From positions 124,001 to 188,000 of the forward strand of contig NZ_JAQCNH010000029.1 of assembly GCF_028275115.1 (NCBI RefSeq): DNA of 64,000 bases. Reading direction: 5' to 3'. The position numbers and the translations under genes were made by a program. This DNA is from Halorientalis sp. GTDB lineage: Archaea > Halobacteriota > Halobacteria > Halobacteriales > Haloarculaceae. Of this stretch, positions 36,801-45,153 are shown in pieces. The notes under the pieces were generated by a model. The model was not told where the DNA came from. It did not search any database and saw only the letters and a program-made list of their open reading frames with translations. Within the stretch, counting starts at the first letter, position 1. Every line of letters begins with the position of its first letter.

Positions 36801-39800
36801 GTCCGGCTGACCGACGACGCCGCGTACAACGTCGACCCGACCGTGGCACGCACCGGTGGCACGACGGTCGTGGCCTGGGCGCGGATGGAGAACGACCAAC
36901 TCGACTCGATCCCGGCGGGCGAGCTGACCTTCCAGGACACGCGCAACGCCTCCGAGATCGCGTACGCGATCAACGACGGCACCGGCTGGTCGGAGCCGCG
37001 CGTGCTGACCAACGACAGCCGGTATCAGGGGTCGCCTGTCGCAGCGGCCATCGCGTCCGGGACCGGGTTCGTGGTCGCGTACGAACGTGACGGCGACTTC
37101 GACTACACGACGCTCGACGACGAGACCGTCGAGTACACCCGTCTCGACGCTGCCGGCACGCCGGTCGAGAACGGTACCCTGGGTAACGGCCACGGGCCAC
37201 GAGCAGCGCCGACCGACGCCGGTGCGGTCAGAATCGGCCACGAAGACCCGAGCGACGGCGCGAGTACCCTCGTCGTCTCGGAAGTGGACGACACCGGCGT
37301 GACGACGCTGCGCGAGGAGGCCGTCGACAATCTGACGACGTTCGACATCGCCGCCGACGCCGTCGCCTGGACTGCGGACGGTACCTCCGGGTCAGGGACG
37401 GTCACGCTGGCGGACGGGGACGGCGTTCGAACCGTCCCGGTCGGCAACGGGACCACCGTCCGGGAGCTGCGGCTCGCGACGGTGGGCGACCGGCGGTTGC
37501 TCCAGTACCAGGGGTCGAGCCCGGCCGCGGACGAGGCGTTCCTGCCGAACGCCCGGACCACCTACTACCAGCTGTTCCGCAACGGGAGCTGGTCGCCGCC
37601 CCGGACAGTCGAGCAGGCCGTCGACACCGACAGGACGATCTACGACCACGCCGTGACGACCGACGACCGGTCGTTCGTCTCGGTGGCGGCGGCGGTCGCG
37701 TTCGGACAGCCGGGTGCGGTCGACGACCTGTTCTACGTCGACCACGACTACCGGCCGGACCTGACCGTCTCACTGCCCCAGGACGACCGTGCGACCGTCC
37801 GCAATGCGACCGTCGGCGACCGCGTGAGCCTGGACGTGACCGTCGCCAACACGGGTGACGCCGGCACCGGCGAGCAAAGCGTGCTGGCAGCGGCGGACGG
37901 GAACGGAACCGTGATCGACACGGTCACCGTCGATCCGATCGACGCCGGGAGCCGGTCCACGGTGTCCGTCACGACGACCGTGCCCGAAACCGGCGTCGTC
38001 ACGCTCAGAGCCGACGCCGAGGGCGAGTTGGCGGAACTCTCGGAGGCGAATAACGAGGCGACGGCGGTCGCACAGCGGCCCCGGCTGTCGATCGAGAACG
38101 CGCGACAGACGCCGACGACTGACGGGCTAGTGGTGAACGCCACAGTCACGAACGCGGGCGAGACGCTCGTGACGAACGCGTCGGTCGAACTGGTGAACGG
38201 CGACCTGGAACTCGAACGGAGCGTTGCCGGGTCGCTGGCGCCAGGCGAGACGGGGAGCGTGACCTTCGATGCCTCGCGCGACGTGTTCAACCGTAGCGAG
38301 CCGGGCCAGCTGCTCGTGCGGGCGACCGAGCCTGCAGAGCAACGACCCGCGACCCGCGAGACACTGCCCCTGACTCGGGCCAGCCCGACGATCCCGGAAC
38401 CCGGTGTCGAGGCGGTGTCACTGGGGAACACGACGTTCGTCAGCGTGCCGATCACGAACGACGGCCTGAATAACACGCGGACGGAGCTAGAAGTCGCCTA
38501 CGGTGACGACGTCCGGACGCGCCAGGTCTGTGTGCCGCCGGCGACCGCGGAGCGACCGACCGGGTTCCGACGCGCGTTCGTGACCGCGCCGAACCTGTCG
38601 ACTGGGCAGTCGGTCTCGGTCGCACTGAACGACAGCTACAACGGAACCACGCGGTCCGTGGCACCCACCGATCGCGGGACCGTCGCCCGGGTGCAGGTCC
38701 GGCCGCGGGAGGGCGACACACCCCCGCTGGTCGACGGCCGATTGCCGACCGACGCCGACTGTGACGGCGTGTACGAAGACTTCGACGGCGACGGCGTCGT
38801 CACGGACGACGACCTCCGAGCGTTCTTCGAGCGCAGGACCGACGAGTCGTTACGGACGCAGCGCCCGCGGTTCGACGCCAACGGCGACGGCCGGGTCGAC
38901 GTCCACGACGTCCAGACGGTACTCGCCGAGACCGACGAGGGCGACGGTGCCGGTGGAGGCGGCCCGCGGCCGTCCGTCGTCAGCCCGTCCGAACCGGGTC
39001 CCACAAGCGCGCCCGGCGCGGTCGCCGGCGTGGCGTTCGCCGGTGCGGCCATCGGTGGGACCGCCGGCGTGGGGGCACAGACCGCGGCGACAGAACCGGA
39101 GATCGATGTCGAAGACGGCGTCGCAGTCCCAGAAGACGGGACAGCGACGGTGGCCGTCACCGTCCCGAACGACCCGGTCGGCGCGTTCAACGTGACGGTT
39201 CGGGCGGACGGACCGCTGACCGTTACGGATCTGGCGGCCGTCGACAGCGAGTACAGCGAACGGCTGGCCGACCGCGACGGCGGGTCAGCACTGGTCGCGG
39301 CCGGCCACGGCGACGGGCCGGCCATCCTCGAAGCGACCCTCCGCGGCGAGGCGACCGGCAACGGGACCGTCGTCGTCGACACCGAGAGTATCAGCGACGA
39401 CGACGGAACGCGGTACGAGTCACCGGCGGCGGTGTCGGCGACGCTGACCGTCGCCGCGGACGTGGACGCCGGCAGTGGGTCCGGCGACTCCGGGACTGGC
39501 TCGGACGGTGGGTCCGGCGGCGGCACGGGGTCCGGCGGCGGCAACGTCGGCGGTGTGACCGGCGGCGGTGACGCTGGAGTGGCGGACGACGGAGAACGGA
39601 CCGTGACGGCCACGCCGGAGCGGACGACCGAGGGAACCCGGACGGAGACCACCACGACGACGGCGACCGAATCCACGACGGAGCCGGCGACGGAGACCAG
39701 TGATGCGACGCCGATTACGGCGGCGGAGCCGGCCGCGGAAGACGGCGGGACGCCGACCGCGGCACCGACCACGACCACGGCCGACGGCCCTGGGTTCGGC

Positions 39801-39869
39801 TTACTCGCGGCGCTGGTCGCGCTGTTCGTCGCCGTCCTCGCGGCTCGGATTCGCCGCCGCGGTCGGTGA
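30816..39869 (+). CDS. Giant secreted GLUG-repeat, CARDB, dockerin/cohesin-like protein with PGF-CTERM
   Basis: ATG 30816 gives 3017 residues, beginning with a basic start and signal helix (AVLVFVVTAALVVWPIAGAV, about 17-45). Residues about 87-1199 are three large modules of GLUG-type repeats (VGGLVG-like cores), each opening with DWNDLD. An Ig-like region follows, then a beta-rich middle. About 1945-2310 has propeller-like strands (GDYTVAWSGQARDR). About 2314-2600 holds CARDB-like Ig domains (SLDVTVANTGDAGTGEQ), and 2646-2708 a dockerin-like pair of Ca-binding loops (DFDGDGVVTDDDL and DANGDGRVDVHDV). A cohesin-like domain lies at about 2759-2882, then a Thr/Gly linker and the PGF-CTERM-like end DGPGFGLLAALVALFVA-RIRRR. 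It should be exported, archaeosortase-processed and lipid-anchored. Its binding target is unknown; adhesion or surface assembly is likely. Confidence 0.88.
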   Translation: MRRSDRSRSPRRGNGRAVLVFVVTAALVVWPIAGAVGPLGTVAAQADDGTGTVGGSDTATSRTAGGGPVAEGRSSVVAQQASPVEIGDWNDLDTIRNDLDGDYVLVADLNETTPGYDEVAGPNANDGSGFQPIGNDSARFSGTLDGDGHEIVGLSADRPDTTPVGLIGSNHGSVTDLVLSDVDLNGNNQVGAAAGRNSGTVANVRVSGVLNASFYTGGVAGSNSGLVNRTTVSGTIEGRYGGGVVGVNNDEGVVRQSNNTASIRARQAGGVVGSNNGLVRLSSNAGTVNGEFTVGGIVGVNGNALIEGEAVTTSYNTGTVNHTDPFDTGGTGGIVGRNIATVNRSWVSAAVESDLERDVAAAVGFNDGTVSGVYYDTSATAIDDRNATGLAGSEMRGDSAVGAMDRLDFQNTWETGGQDEFPDLRVQVGADVGSGPSSRIEDWNDLDAVRNDLDGDYVLVNDLNETTPGYEDVAGPNANNGSGFESIGPLFGGTFDGDGHTISGFRDRTGRTGGLFATSNGTITGVTVADATVDGGIAGGIVGELTDSGTVSNSSVENVTVEGAFIGGVVGEIRSDFGTVTRSSATDVTLSGSQAVGGLVGTSDGVIRNGTVESDVGSDTGVVGGLVGSVSTGRVVDSEAIGNVSGAGFGVGGLVGRVGSSSTVSEVYSRGSVTGENEVGGLIGRLQESTLSVAFSSGPVDGDGAVGGLVGSNLPAGNDDSTVRDTYSSGPVTGGSKVGGLVGENLATVTDSYSTSQVTGDNRVGGLVGDDSAGSVTGSTGGAYWDTNASEQNESQGGTPLTTAEMTGDAARENMSGLDFENTWAAGGPGEYPELRALADGGPSSRIDDWNDLDAIRRNLSGDYVLANDLTPNTSGYEDVAGPEANDGSGFEPIGNGTNGFTGSFDGNGRVISGLVVNQTGVGQAENNKGLFHNLSGRVTDLALENVDVGGAANVGGLAGYTGALQNATIRNVSVAGEIRSVVGNAGGIAGTAFSGTTITNSTTAVEIDTDNTVGGLVGIALTTDVRRSQASGRISAGGGVAGGLIGFNDEVTVRNSSAAVDVAASGPQVGGLVGFQNVQSEVVDSYATGNVSGTSSVGGLVGAFGGVLNRTYATGEVTGDSNVGGLTGERDRFTGERTVRNSYWDTEATGQDGSANGTALTTAAMTGDAARGNMTGFDFENTWFVPGPDEYPRLRAFGEVEENDTEILGLEVTDIQFRQFLRDEEGRTVVVNVTNRGVVNQTENVVFSVPTEEAPVRRNEVVSTVRFRENVTFEPLETKTFEFRLPEIELGPSDNTDFEVSYDRQQGTLELTNNASRPLVAGEVIVDGTNLTDVDGLTPLSAVTSLDGNETVDPGRTVSLPTTSDAATLRVLVSERITPTLEADTLSRDMELFLLPDLVRPVPRIQSDRDPAFPVTQPVRFRVGQAVRSYFFGRGGEAVGTTPDIEWEFLYPSLDRARGRPGGVAVPDDIEKVTFTGTRVTQAFAGAGGAGASVTVQHPNQPETTFRTKPYRVGSPEQLPPILTGVDGSDGVYISDPDDDLEPDGETTIREGFDAQFLAPDQVTEVTFAPQWVDGGNVTDTNPSDGWSAEFDVADVPNDDGFGPDAELVVVAVDDEGRTVETVDLYTTDPPLWAERIYRNGGSTVGSDGGTVGEAIVIPDGGLDATVEPPKSYPVVGGKQIGLSGAIRYGVDTYQREAFAARYGDGSLSVGVPLSAVTNVNQSFRIGAAAEYGVPEWRLNGNARFYVIARTLLTRDLQIGVPGRFPAVGGQNVSASAYIGPGYGFELTLSGIRGGRLTVDEGLGYANITAGVEAAQSVAGQEVFVSVDGEIEGNGETTIDNDPDRFDDVSVAGIDFGGSLDGAVGARVSAPGIGGELTAGKTLFAAGSQDVDQPGPPFAARAGPSTVLPMAAGTPAMPLSLDQAPTPGQTGRRASYDPADGRLTDNDLNDTDPAIAGSDGDYTVAWSGQARDRPQPERREIYVREYADGSFGDRVRLTDDAAYNVDPTVARTGGTTVVAWARMENDQLDSIPAGELTFQDTRNASEIAYAINDGTGWSEPRVLTNDSRYQGSPVAAAIASGTGFVVAYERDGDFDYTTLDDETVEYTRLDAAGTPVENGTLGNGHGPRAAPTDAGAVRIGHEDPSDGASTLVVSEVDDTGVTTLREEAVDNLTTFDIAADAVAWTADGTSGSGTVTLADGDGVRTVPVGNGTTVRELRLATVGDRRLLQYQGSSPAADEAFLPNARTTYYQLFRNGSWSPPRTVEQAVDTDRTIYDHAVTTDDRSFVSVAAAVAFGQPGAVDDLFYVDHDYRPDLTVSLPQDDRATVRNATVGDRVSLDVTVANTGDAGTGEQSVLAAADGNGTVIDTVTVDPIDAGSRSTVSVTTTVPETGVVTLRADAEGELAELSEANNEATAVAQRPRLSIENARQTPTTDGLVVNATVTNAGETLVTNASVELVNGDLELERSVAGSLAPGETGSVTFDASRDVFNRSEPGQLLVRATEPAEQRPATRETLPLTRASPTIPEPGVEAVSLGNTTFVSVPITNDGLNNTRTELEVAYGDDVRTRQVCVPPATAERPTGFRRAFVTAPNLSTGQSVSVALNDSYNGTTRSVAPTDRGTVARVQVRPREGDTPPLVDGRLPTDADCDGVYEDFDGDGVVTDDDLRAFFERRTDESLRTQRPRFDANGDGRVDVHDVQTVLAETDEGDGAGGGGPRPSVVSPSEPGPTSAPGAVAGVAFAGAAIGGTAGVGAQTAATEPEIDVEDGVAVPEDGTATVAVTVPNDPVGAFNVTVRADGPLTVTDLAAVDSEYSERLADRDGGSALVAAGHGDGPAILEATLRGEATGNGTVVVDTESISDDDGTRYESPAAVSATLTVAADVDAGSGSGDSGTGSDGGSGGGTGSGGGNVGGVTGGGDAGVADDGERTVTATPERTTEGTRTETTTTTATESTTEPATETSDATPITAAEPAAEDGGTPTAAPTTTTADGPGFGLLAALVALFVAVLAARIRRRGR
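31076..34407 (+). repeat. Three tandem protein modules inside the giant gene
   Basis: Modules begin near 31076, 32136 and 33354. Each opens with DWNDLDxIRxxLxGDYVL, then GYxxVAGPxANxGSGFxPIG. Each contains many VGGLVG-type repeats and closes with FxNTWxxGGxxEYPxLR. The module openings are also nearly identical in DNA (for example GACTGGAACGACCTCGAC), which points to duplication and possible recombination. Confidence 0.8.
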
Positions 39870-40293
39870 CCCGCCGATACCGGCGTCACCGACCGACACA
39901 GGCCGGGTGCGCGTAGACCGGATCGTTCTCGACCAGACCGTCACGGAGAAGCCGGCCGGTGTCCGACCGAGAAATACTCGTGTACGACAGCGCGCACGAC
40001 TATCCGGATCTCCTTGTCCCTCTGCCCGACGATCGCGACGAAAGGGTAGCCGAGATGACCGTGGAGGCACTCCAGCGTACGGTCGGGGAGCGATACGCCG
40101 CGGGGATCGGTTCGGATCGTTCTCTTTCGATCCACGAGGAGTCATCAGAGAGTGGGTACACAGGACGCTTCGGCGGACCACAGTTCTGGAGGGGTCCCCG
40201 GGTCACTCACAGAGCCAGTCGGTACGAGAGAGGGCCGGTCCGGACACCGGCCGTCCGTAATTTTAAGTCGGAAAGCGCGACCAAGCCCGGCAC
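39870..40293 (+). other. Intergenic stretch with a doubtful small frame
   Basis: A GTG at 39959 opens a frame to 40297 reading SDREILVYDSAHDYPDLLVP and later RVAEMTVEALQRTVGERYAA, which looks protein-like for about 60 codons. The second half turns into Arg/Ser-rich shadow sequence that runs into the next gene's start. It may be a remnant or a real small gene with a lost stop. No family is recognised. Confidence 0.3.
40258..40267 (+). promoter_or_regulatory. TATA-like box of the Tad/pilus operon
   Basis: TAATTTTAAG ends 26 bases before ATG 40294, the spacing of a leaderless haloarchaeal transcript. It implies that the seven-gene operon has its own promoter rather than reading through from the giant gene. 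Confidence 0.55.
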
Positions 40294-42522
40294 ATGAGCC
40301 AACGGGTTGGGGAGCAGGTGCCAGCGCCGGTCCCGCCGGACGATCCCGACGCCTGGTACGCACCCGACGTGTGCGACCAGCGGGAGATTCATTCCGGCGT
40401 GGTCGCGACCATCCGTGAGCGCCCGGACGGGTTCGCATACGAGGTCCGCGAACCGAGCATGACGCCCGGCGAACGGGCCGACTTCGATCACGTTCGCGAG
40501 TACTTCGCGGACGCCGGATTCACCCGGCCGCTCACCCGCGAGGGAGCTATCGAGCTGATGAAGAGTGGGTTCGAGCCGAAATCTCGCCGCGTGGTCGACC
40601 GGCTGACCGACTGCACCGACACTGCACGTCGCCGACTGAACTATCACCTCCTCGCCGAGTTACACTGTCTCGAAGAACTCACGCCGTATGCCCTGGACGA
40701 GCGTATCGACGTGGCCGACGCCGCCGAGAGTCGACTCGTGGTCCACACAGAGGACTACGCACCCGCGGTGACCGAGTTGCCGGCCGATCCCGAGCATCTC
40801 GAGCGGTTCGCGAGCGTTCGATTGGAGCGCCACACCGTTGCCTTCCACGGCTTCGAGATTCCCGTGGTCGTCTACCGCGAGAACGTGCTGGGCAACGACC
40901 CGTTCACGACGAAGTACGCCGTGCAGGAACCCGACCTTCTGCCAGGCGACGAGGAGCTCGTCGAGGACTGCAAGGAGCGTATCTGGGAGACGAGTACCGA
41001 CGGCGTCGTCGAGGACGCCGCCATGTTCGTCGACGAACGCGCCCGAGAACTGCTGTCCCGGCAGCTGACCGCCCGTAACACTCGTGCGTGGTTCGACGCG
41101 CTCTCCTACCGGGTGCGGGCGGCCCTAGCCGAGTACGATCTGGCGGTCCCACCGGTCGACCGCCGGTTCGCCGACGACCGCCTCTCGGATCTGGTGTACT
41201 ACGTCCTTCGGGACTACGTGGGCCACGGCAAACTGACAATTCCGATCCGCGACCCCACACTCGAAGACATCGAGGCCAACAGAGTTGGCGAGCGCGTCAA
41301 AGTCGTCCCGCGTGCGGACGTGGGTCACAACGAGCGCATCCCCACGAACTTGACCTTCGAGGACGAGAGGACCTTCGTCAACGTCGTCACACAGCTGGCG
41401 GCCGCCGATGGGACGGAGCTGAACGCCAGCACGCCGAGTGCGAAGGTGAATCTTCGACCGGCGGGCGTCGACGAGACAATCCGCTGTGCAGTTGCGCTCC
41501 CGACGATCAGCGAGGACGGCCCGCACATCTCGATTCGCAAACAGGCTCCGGACGTCCTGACGCCCGTCGACCTGCTCCAGCGGAACAGCGTCTCGACGGA
41601 ACTGGTCGCCCTGTTGTGGCTGCTGTACGAACACCGCGGGGTCGTCCTCTTTTCCGGGTCGACAGGCGTCGGCAAGACGACGCTGATGAACGCGCACATG
41701 CCGTTCGTCCGGTACGACGACCGGCCGATCAGCATCGACGAGGGGTCCCGGGAAGTCCAGTTGCCACACGAGACCGGCGTCTCGCTCACGACTCGCGACC
41801 ACGAGAGCGAGTACAAACGCGTCACGATGTCGGACCTGATGACCGAGGCCAACTACCTCAACCCCGACATCGAGGTGATCGCCGAAATCAACACGCCGGC
41901 CTCCTTCGAGACGTTCGCCGAGAGCCTGAACACCGGCCACGGCATCATCGGTACCACTCACGCCGACGACGTTCGGACGCTGGTCAACCGCATCGTCGAA
42001 CAGGGTCTGCCACCGTACCTGCTGAAGGAGCTCGATCTGGTCGTCTTCCCGCGCCACGTCGACGGCGACCGCTACGTCGGACGGGTCGTCGAACTGCTCG
42101 ACGAGTCGGCGTTTGGTGAACTGGATCGGGAAGCCGACGCCTGTGGGACCATCCGGAAAGACGGTGCGACGGTCCACTACAACACCGTCGTTGAGCGCGG
42201 CCACGACGGCGAGTTCAGCCTGGCGTACGACCACCCACAGTTAGGCGACGACGAGCGGGCGCTCGGTACGCGCGTGTTCGGCCGTCTCGCCGAGCGGACC
42301 GATAGGCCAGTCGGTGCCGTCGAGGACGAGTTCCACCGGAAGCGCCGGTACGTGGAGTATCTCGAACGCGAGGGTGTCACCGACTTCGCGGCCCTGTTCG
42401 AGTTTCTCGCCGACCTGCGCACCGACGAGGCTGCGACGGTCGAGCGGGCGAGTCGGTCGCTTGCCGACCGCAGCGGTTACGAACCGGACATCGACATCGG
42501 AGGCAGGGATGGCGACGACTGA
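40294..42522 (+). CDS. TadA/PilB/VirB11-type secretion ATPase
   Basis: This 742-residue protein is full-length for an archaeal type IV pilus/Tad ATPase. The N-terminal 380 residues are the variable adaptor part. The motor core has SIRKQAPDVLTPVDLL, the P-loop FSGSTGVGKTT at about residue 454, the Asp-box region SIDEGSREVQLP, a Walker B-like DIEVIAEI and a His box GHGIIGTTHADD. It should form a cytoplasmic hexamer that drives subunit assembly through the TadC-type platform encoded next. It overlaps the tadC start by 14 bases. Confidence 0.92.
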   Translation: MSQRVGEQVPAPVPPDDPDAWYAPDVCDQREIHSGVVATIRERPDGFAYEVREPSMTPGERADFDHVREYFADAGFTRPLTREGAIELMKSGFEPKSRRVVDRLTDCTDTARRRLNYHLLAELHCLEELTPYALDERIDVADAAESRLVVHTEDYAPAVTELPADPEHLERFASVRLERHTVAFHGFEIPVVVYRENVLGNDPFTTKYAVQEPDLLPGDEELVEDCKERIWETSTDGVVEDAAMFVDERARELLSRQLTARNTRAWFDALSYRVRAALAEYDLAVPPVDRRFADDRLSDLVYYVLRDYVGHGKLTIPIRDPTLEDIEANRVGERVKVVPRADVGHNERIPTNLTFEDERTFVNVVTQLAAADGTELNASTPSAKVNLRPAGVDETIRCAVALPTISEDGPHISIRKQAPDVLTPVDLLQRNSVSTELVALLWLLYEHRGVVLFSGSTGVGKTTLMNAHMPFVRYDDRPISIDEGSREVQLPHETGVSLTTRDHESEYKRVTMSDLMTEANYLNPDIEVIAEINTPASFETFAESLNTGHGIIGTTHADDVRTLVNRIVEQGLPPYLLKELDLVVFPRHVDGDRYVGRVVELLDESAFGELDREADACGTIRKDGATVHYNTVVERGHDGEFSLAYDHPQLGDDERALGTRVFGRLAERTDRPVGAVEDEFHRKRRYVEYLEREGVTDFAALFEFLADLRTDEAATVERASRSLADRSGYEPDIDIGGRDGDD

Positions 42523-44440
42523 TCGGGACACGGTGACGAGTCCAGCTACCGGGACTCGGTCACTGAGCGTCCTCGACCGCGGGCTGTACGCGCTGTTCTC
42601 CCGGCACGCAGACCGGCCGCGACACGAACGTGATCGGAAGCGGTACCGTGCCGCGAAGCTCCCGACTGGGTTCGACGTGTATCTCGCGCGGGTCTACGGC
42701 GTCTCCTGGGTCGTGTTGGTGTCGTTCGCGATGGTAGCCGGGACGGTCACCGTTGCGTTACCGGCGGCGCTGGTCGACGGCGTCGTCGGCTTCCTCGGGG
42801 CAGGCCTGCCGGTGGTGAACCGGGTCAATCTGCCCGCGATTCCTCGGCTCTACGTCGCTCTCGGGGTCGGGTTGGTGACTGGGCTGGTCGGTAAGCGGCT
42901 CACCGTCCGGACCGGCGGCCTCTATCTCCGGTGGGTCGCCAGCGCGCGCCGGTCGAGTATCGAGCGGACGATGCCGGGTGCGGTCCGTTACCTGCGTGTC
43001 CTCGCGACGGGAAGTGGCGACCGGCGTGCGATGTTGCGGACCGTCGCCGACCAGGGCGCGTACGGTGAGACCGCAGTTGCCTTTCGGACCGCGCTGAACA
43101 AGGCCGAACTGACGGGCAGCGTCGACGAGGGACTGGAGATGGTCGCCCGCGATACGCCTTCGAAAGACATGCTCGCGCCATTCCTGCTCAAGTTCCGTGA
43201 GCACGCCAACCAGGGCGGAGACGCACTGGCAAACTATCTGCAACTGGAGGGGCGGATGCTCTCGAACCGGGAGGCACGCGCTCGCGAACGCACTGGCGGG
43301 TTCCTCGAACTCCTCTCGGAACTGTTCGTCGTCCTGCTCGTCCTCCCCGCGCTGTTCGTCCTCATCCTCACGGTCATGAGTGTCCTCGCACCTGGGCTGT
43401 CGGAGCCGGTCGCGACGCCCATCGGGCCGGTGGCGACCAAGACCATCCTGTTGTATGGGAGTGGCGTGTTCGTGCTCACGGTCGGTGCGGGTTCGGCGTT
43501 GCTCGTCGAGTCGCTTCGGCCGGCCGAACACTCGATGGGACGGTACGGCCTGCCCGACGAGGTACTCGGACTGTTGGAAAGCGTTCCGAGGAATCCCGGC
43601 AGCGCGGCCGTCGTGACCGCTCCACTGGCCGGCGCGGTGACCGCGCTGCTGTGGACCTGGAGCTATCGTCCCCTGAACGCCGTCTTACTTGGGTACGTGG
43701 CGTTCGGACTGCCGGTCGGCGTCGTAGCCGTCCGACGCGCGCGCATCGACGACGCCAAAGATCGCGAAATCAAAGACTTCGTCCACGCGGTGTCGGGTCA
43801 CGTCAGCCTCGGCCGGCCGTTTCCCGACGCCGTCGAACGAGTCGCCCGCGAGGTCGACCTCGGCGCGCTCCAGAGCGACGTGGACGACCTGGCGTTCACG
43901 ATGAACCTGACTACTGGCGGCGACCGGAGCGAGGACACGACGGACGTCCAGGCGGCTGCACTCGCCCGGTTCGTCGAGGCGGTCGGGACACCGATGGCCG
44001 AACAGACCATCGGACTGGTGACGGGTGCGCTCGACGCCGGGAGCGACTCGGAAGACGTGTTCGAGACGCTTCAGACGGAGATTGGCCGGCTCTACCACGC
44101 ACGAAAGCAGTTGCGCTCGTCGCTGTTGGTGTACGTCGCGGTCGGCTGGACAACAGCACTACTGGTCGTCGGCATCATGGTGGCGGTCAACGGATACGTT
44201 CTCGACGGGTTCACCCAGCTGTCGTCCGTCGCCGGGTCAGGCGCGGGCCTGGCGATCAGTCCGAACGCCATCGAACCGGCCCGGGACCGCTGGCGGTTCT
44301 ACGTCGTCACCCAGGCGACGATGCTCGCGTGTGGCTGGTTCGCCGGCACCGCATCGCGAGGTCGCTACGAGGCTCTGTTGCACTCTGCGGTACTCGTCGG
44401 TGTCGCATACGTCGTCTTCGCGGGGGCAGGGATGGTATGA
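42509..44440 (+). CDS. TadC/PilC-type membrane platform protein
   Basis: ATG 42509 gives 643 residues with two GspF-like halves, the archaeal arrangement. Helices lie near 55-85 and 100-130, then 270-330, 360-400 and the last near 540-640. The cytoplasmic GspF motifs include SVDEGLEMVARDTPSKDML and, in the second half, VSLGRPFPDAVERVAREVD. It is the inner-membrane anchor for the secretion ATPase and the base from which pilin-like subunits are pushed out. It is translationally linked to both neighbours. Confidence 0.9.
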   Translation: MATTDRDTVTSPATGTRSLSVLDRGLYALFSRHADRPRHERDRKRYRAAKLPTGFDVYLARVYGVSWVVLVSFAMVAGTVTVALPAALVDGVVGFLGAGLPVVNRVNLPAIPRLYVALGVGLVTGLVGKRLTVRTGGLYLRWVASARRSSIERTMPGAVRYLRVLATGSGDRRAMLRTVADQGAYGETAVAFRTALNKAELTGSVDEGLEMVARDTPSKDMLAPFLLKFREHANQGGDALANYLQLEGRMLSNREARARERTGGFLELLSELFVVLLVLPALFVLILTVMSVLAPGLSEPVATPIGPVATKTILLYGSGVFVLTVGAGSALLVESLRPAEHSMGRYGLPDEVLGLLESVPRNPGSAAVVTAPLAGAVTALLWTWSYRPLNAVLLGYVAFGLPVGVVAVRRARIDDAKDREIKDFVHAVSGHVSLGRPFPDAVERVAREVDLGALQSDVDDLAFTMNLTTGGDRSEDTTDVQAAALARFVEAVGTPMAEQTIGLVTGALDAGSDSEDVFETLQTEIGRLYHARKQLRSSLLVYVAVGWTTALLVVGIMVAVNGYVLDGFTQLSSVAGSGAGLAISPNAIEPARDRWRFYVVTQATMLACGWFAGTASRGRYEALLHSAVLVGVAYVVFAGAGMV

Positions 44441-45153
44441 CTCGCGCGCAGTCGAACGTCGTCGGTGTCGCTCTCCTGCTGGGGATTGCGGTCGTCTCGA
44501 TGGCCGCGCTCACCGCCGCCGTCGGGGCACTGGTCCAGCACAACGCCGCCAGCGCCGACGCGTCCCGCGTGGCAATAGCGATGGACGACACACTCGAACC
44601 GGTCGAGACGACCGGCCAGCACAGCGACACCGTCCGGTTCACCAGCGGCCACCTCTCGACCGTCGACCGCGAGGTCAGAATCCTCGACGGGTCCGGTGTC
44701 CGCGCCAGCGTCGCGATAGGCGGCCTCGTCTTCGAGGCCGGCAACCGGCGCGTTACCTACGTGGGCGATGCCATCGTCCGGCAGTCCGGCGAGAGCGCGT
44801 GGCTCCACGATGGGCCTCCAATCACCGCCGCACCCGGCGGTGACGTGTTCGTCGTGAGCGTCGCGCGGCTCAACGCCAGCAGCGTCGGTGTCGGCGGGAC
44901 GGGCGAGACGACTGTCACTGTCCGCACCCGTGTCACGCACAACCGAACCGCACTCGGGAAGGGGAGCTTCGGGATCGCAATCGAGACGGCTACACCGGGA
45001 CCGCTTGAGCGCTGGTTCCGCGAACGGAACGCGACCGTCTCACTGCGGGACTTCGACGGCGACGGAACGGTGAGCGTCGTCGGCCGCTTCCCGGGGGACC
45101 GGACGGGTTATTTCGTCGTCCACGACATGCAGGCGGAGGTGAGCGGCGGATGA
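44437..45153 (+). CDS. Pilin-like one-TM protein (DUF7289-like)
   Basis: ATG 44437 overlaps the tadC stop. The 238-residue protein starts MTRAQSNVVGVALLLGIAVV, a pilin-like N-terminal helix preceded by a short basic stretch, and continues as an extracellular beta-rich domain (DTVRFTSGHLSTVDREVRIL, VTYVGDAIVRQSGESAWLH). From memory it matches haloarchaeal DUF7289, sometimes annotated as archaellin/type IV pilin N-terminal domain. It is likely the main or a minor subunit assembled by the ATPase and TadC. Confidence 0.8.
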   Translation: MTRAQSNVVGVALLLGIAVVSMAALTAAVGALVQHNAASADASRVAIAMDDTLEPVETTGQHSDTVRFTSGHLSTVDREVRILDGSGVRASVAIGGLVFEAGNRRVTYVGDAIVRQSGESAWLHDGPPITAAPGGDVFVVSVARLNASSVGVGGTGETTVTVRTRVTHNRTALGKGSFGIAIETATPGPLERWFRERNATVSLRDFDGDGTVSVVGRFPGDRTGYFVVHDMQAEVSGG

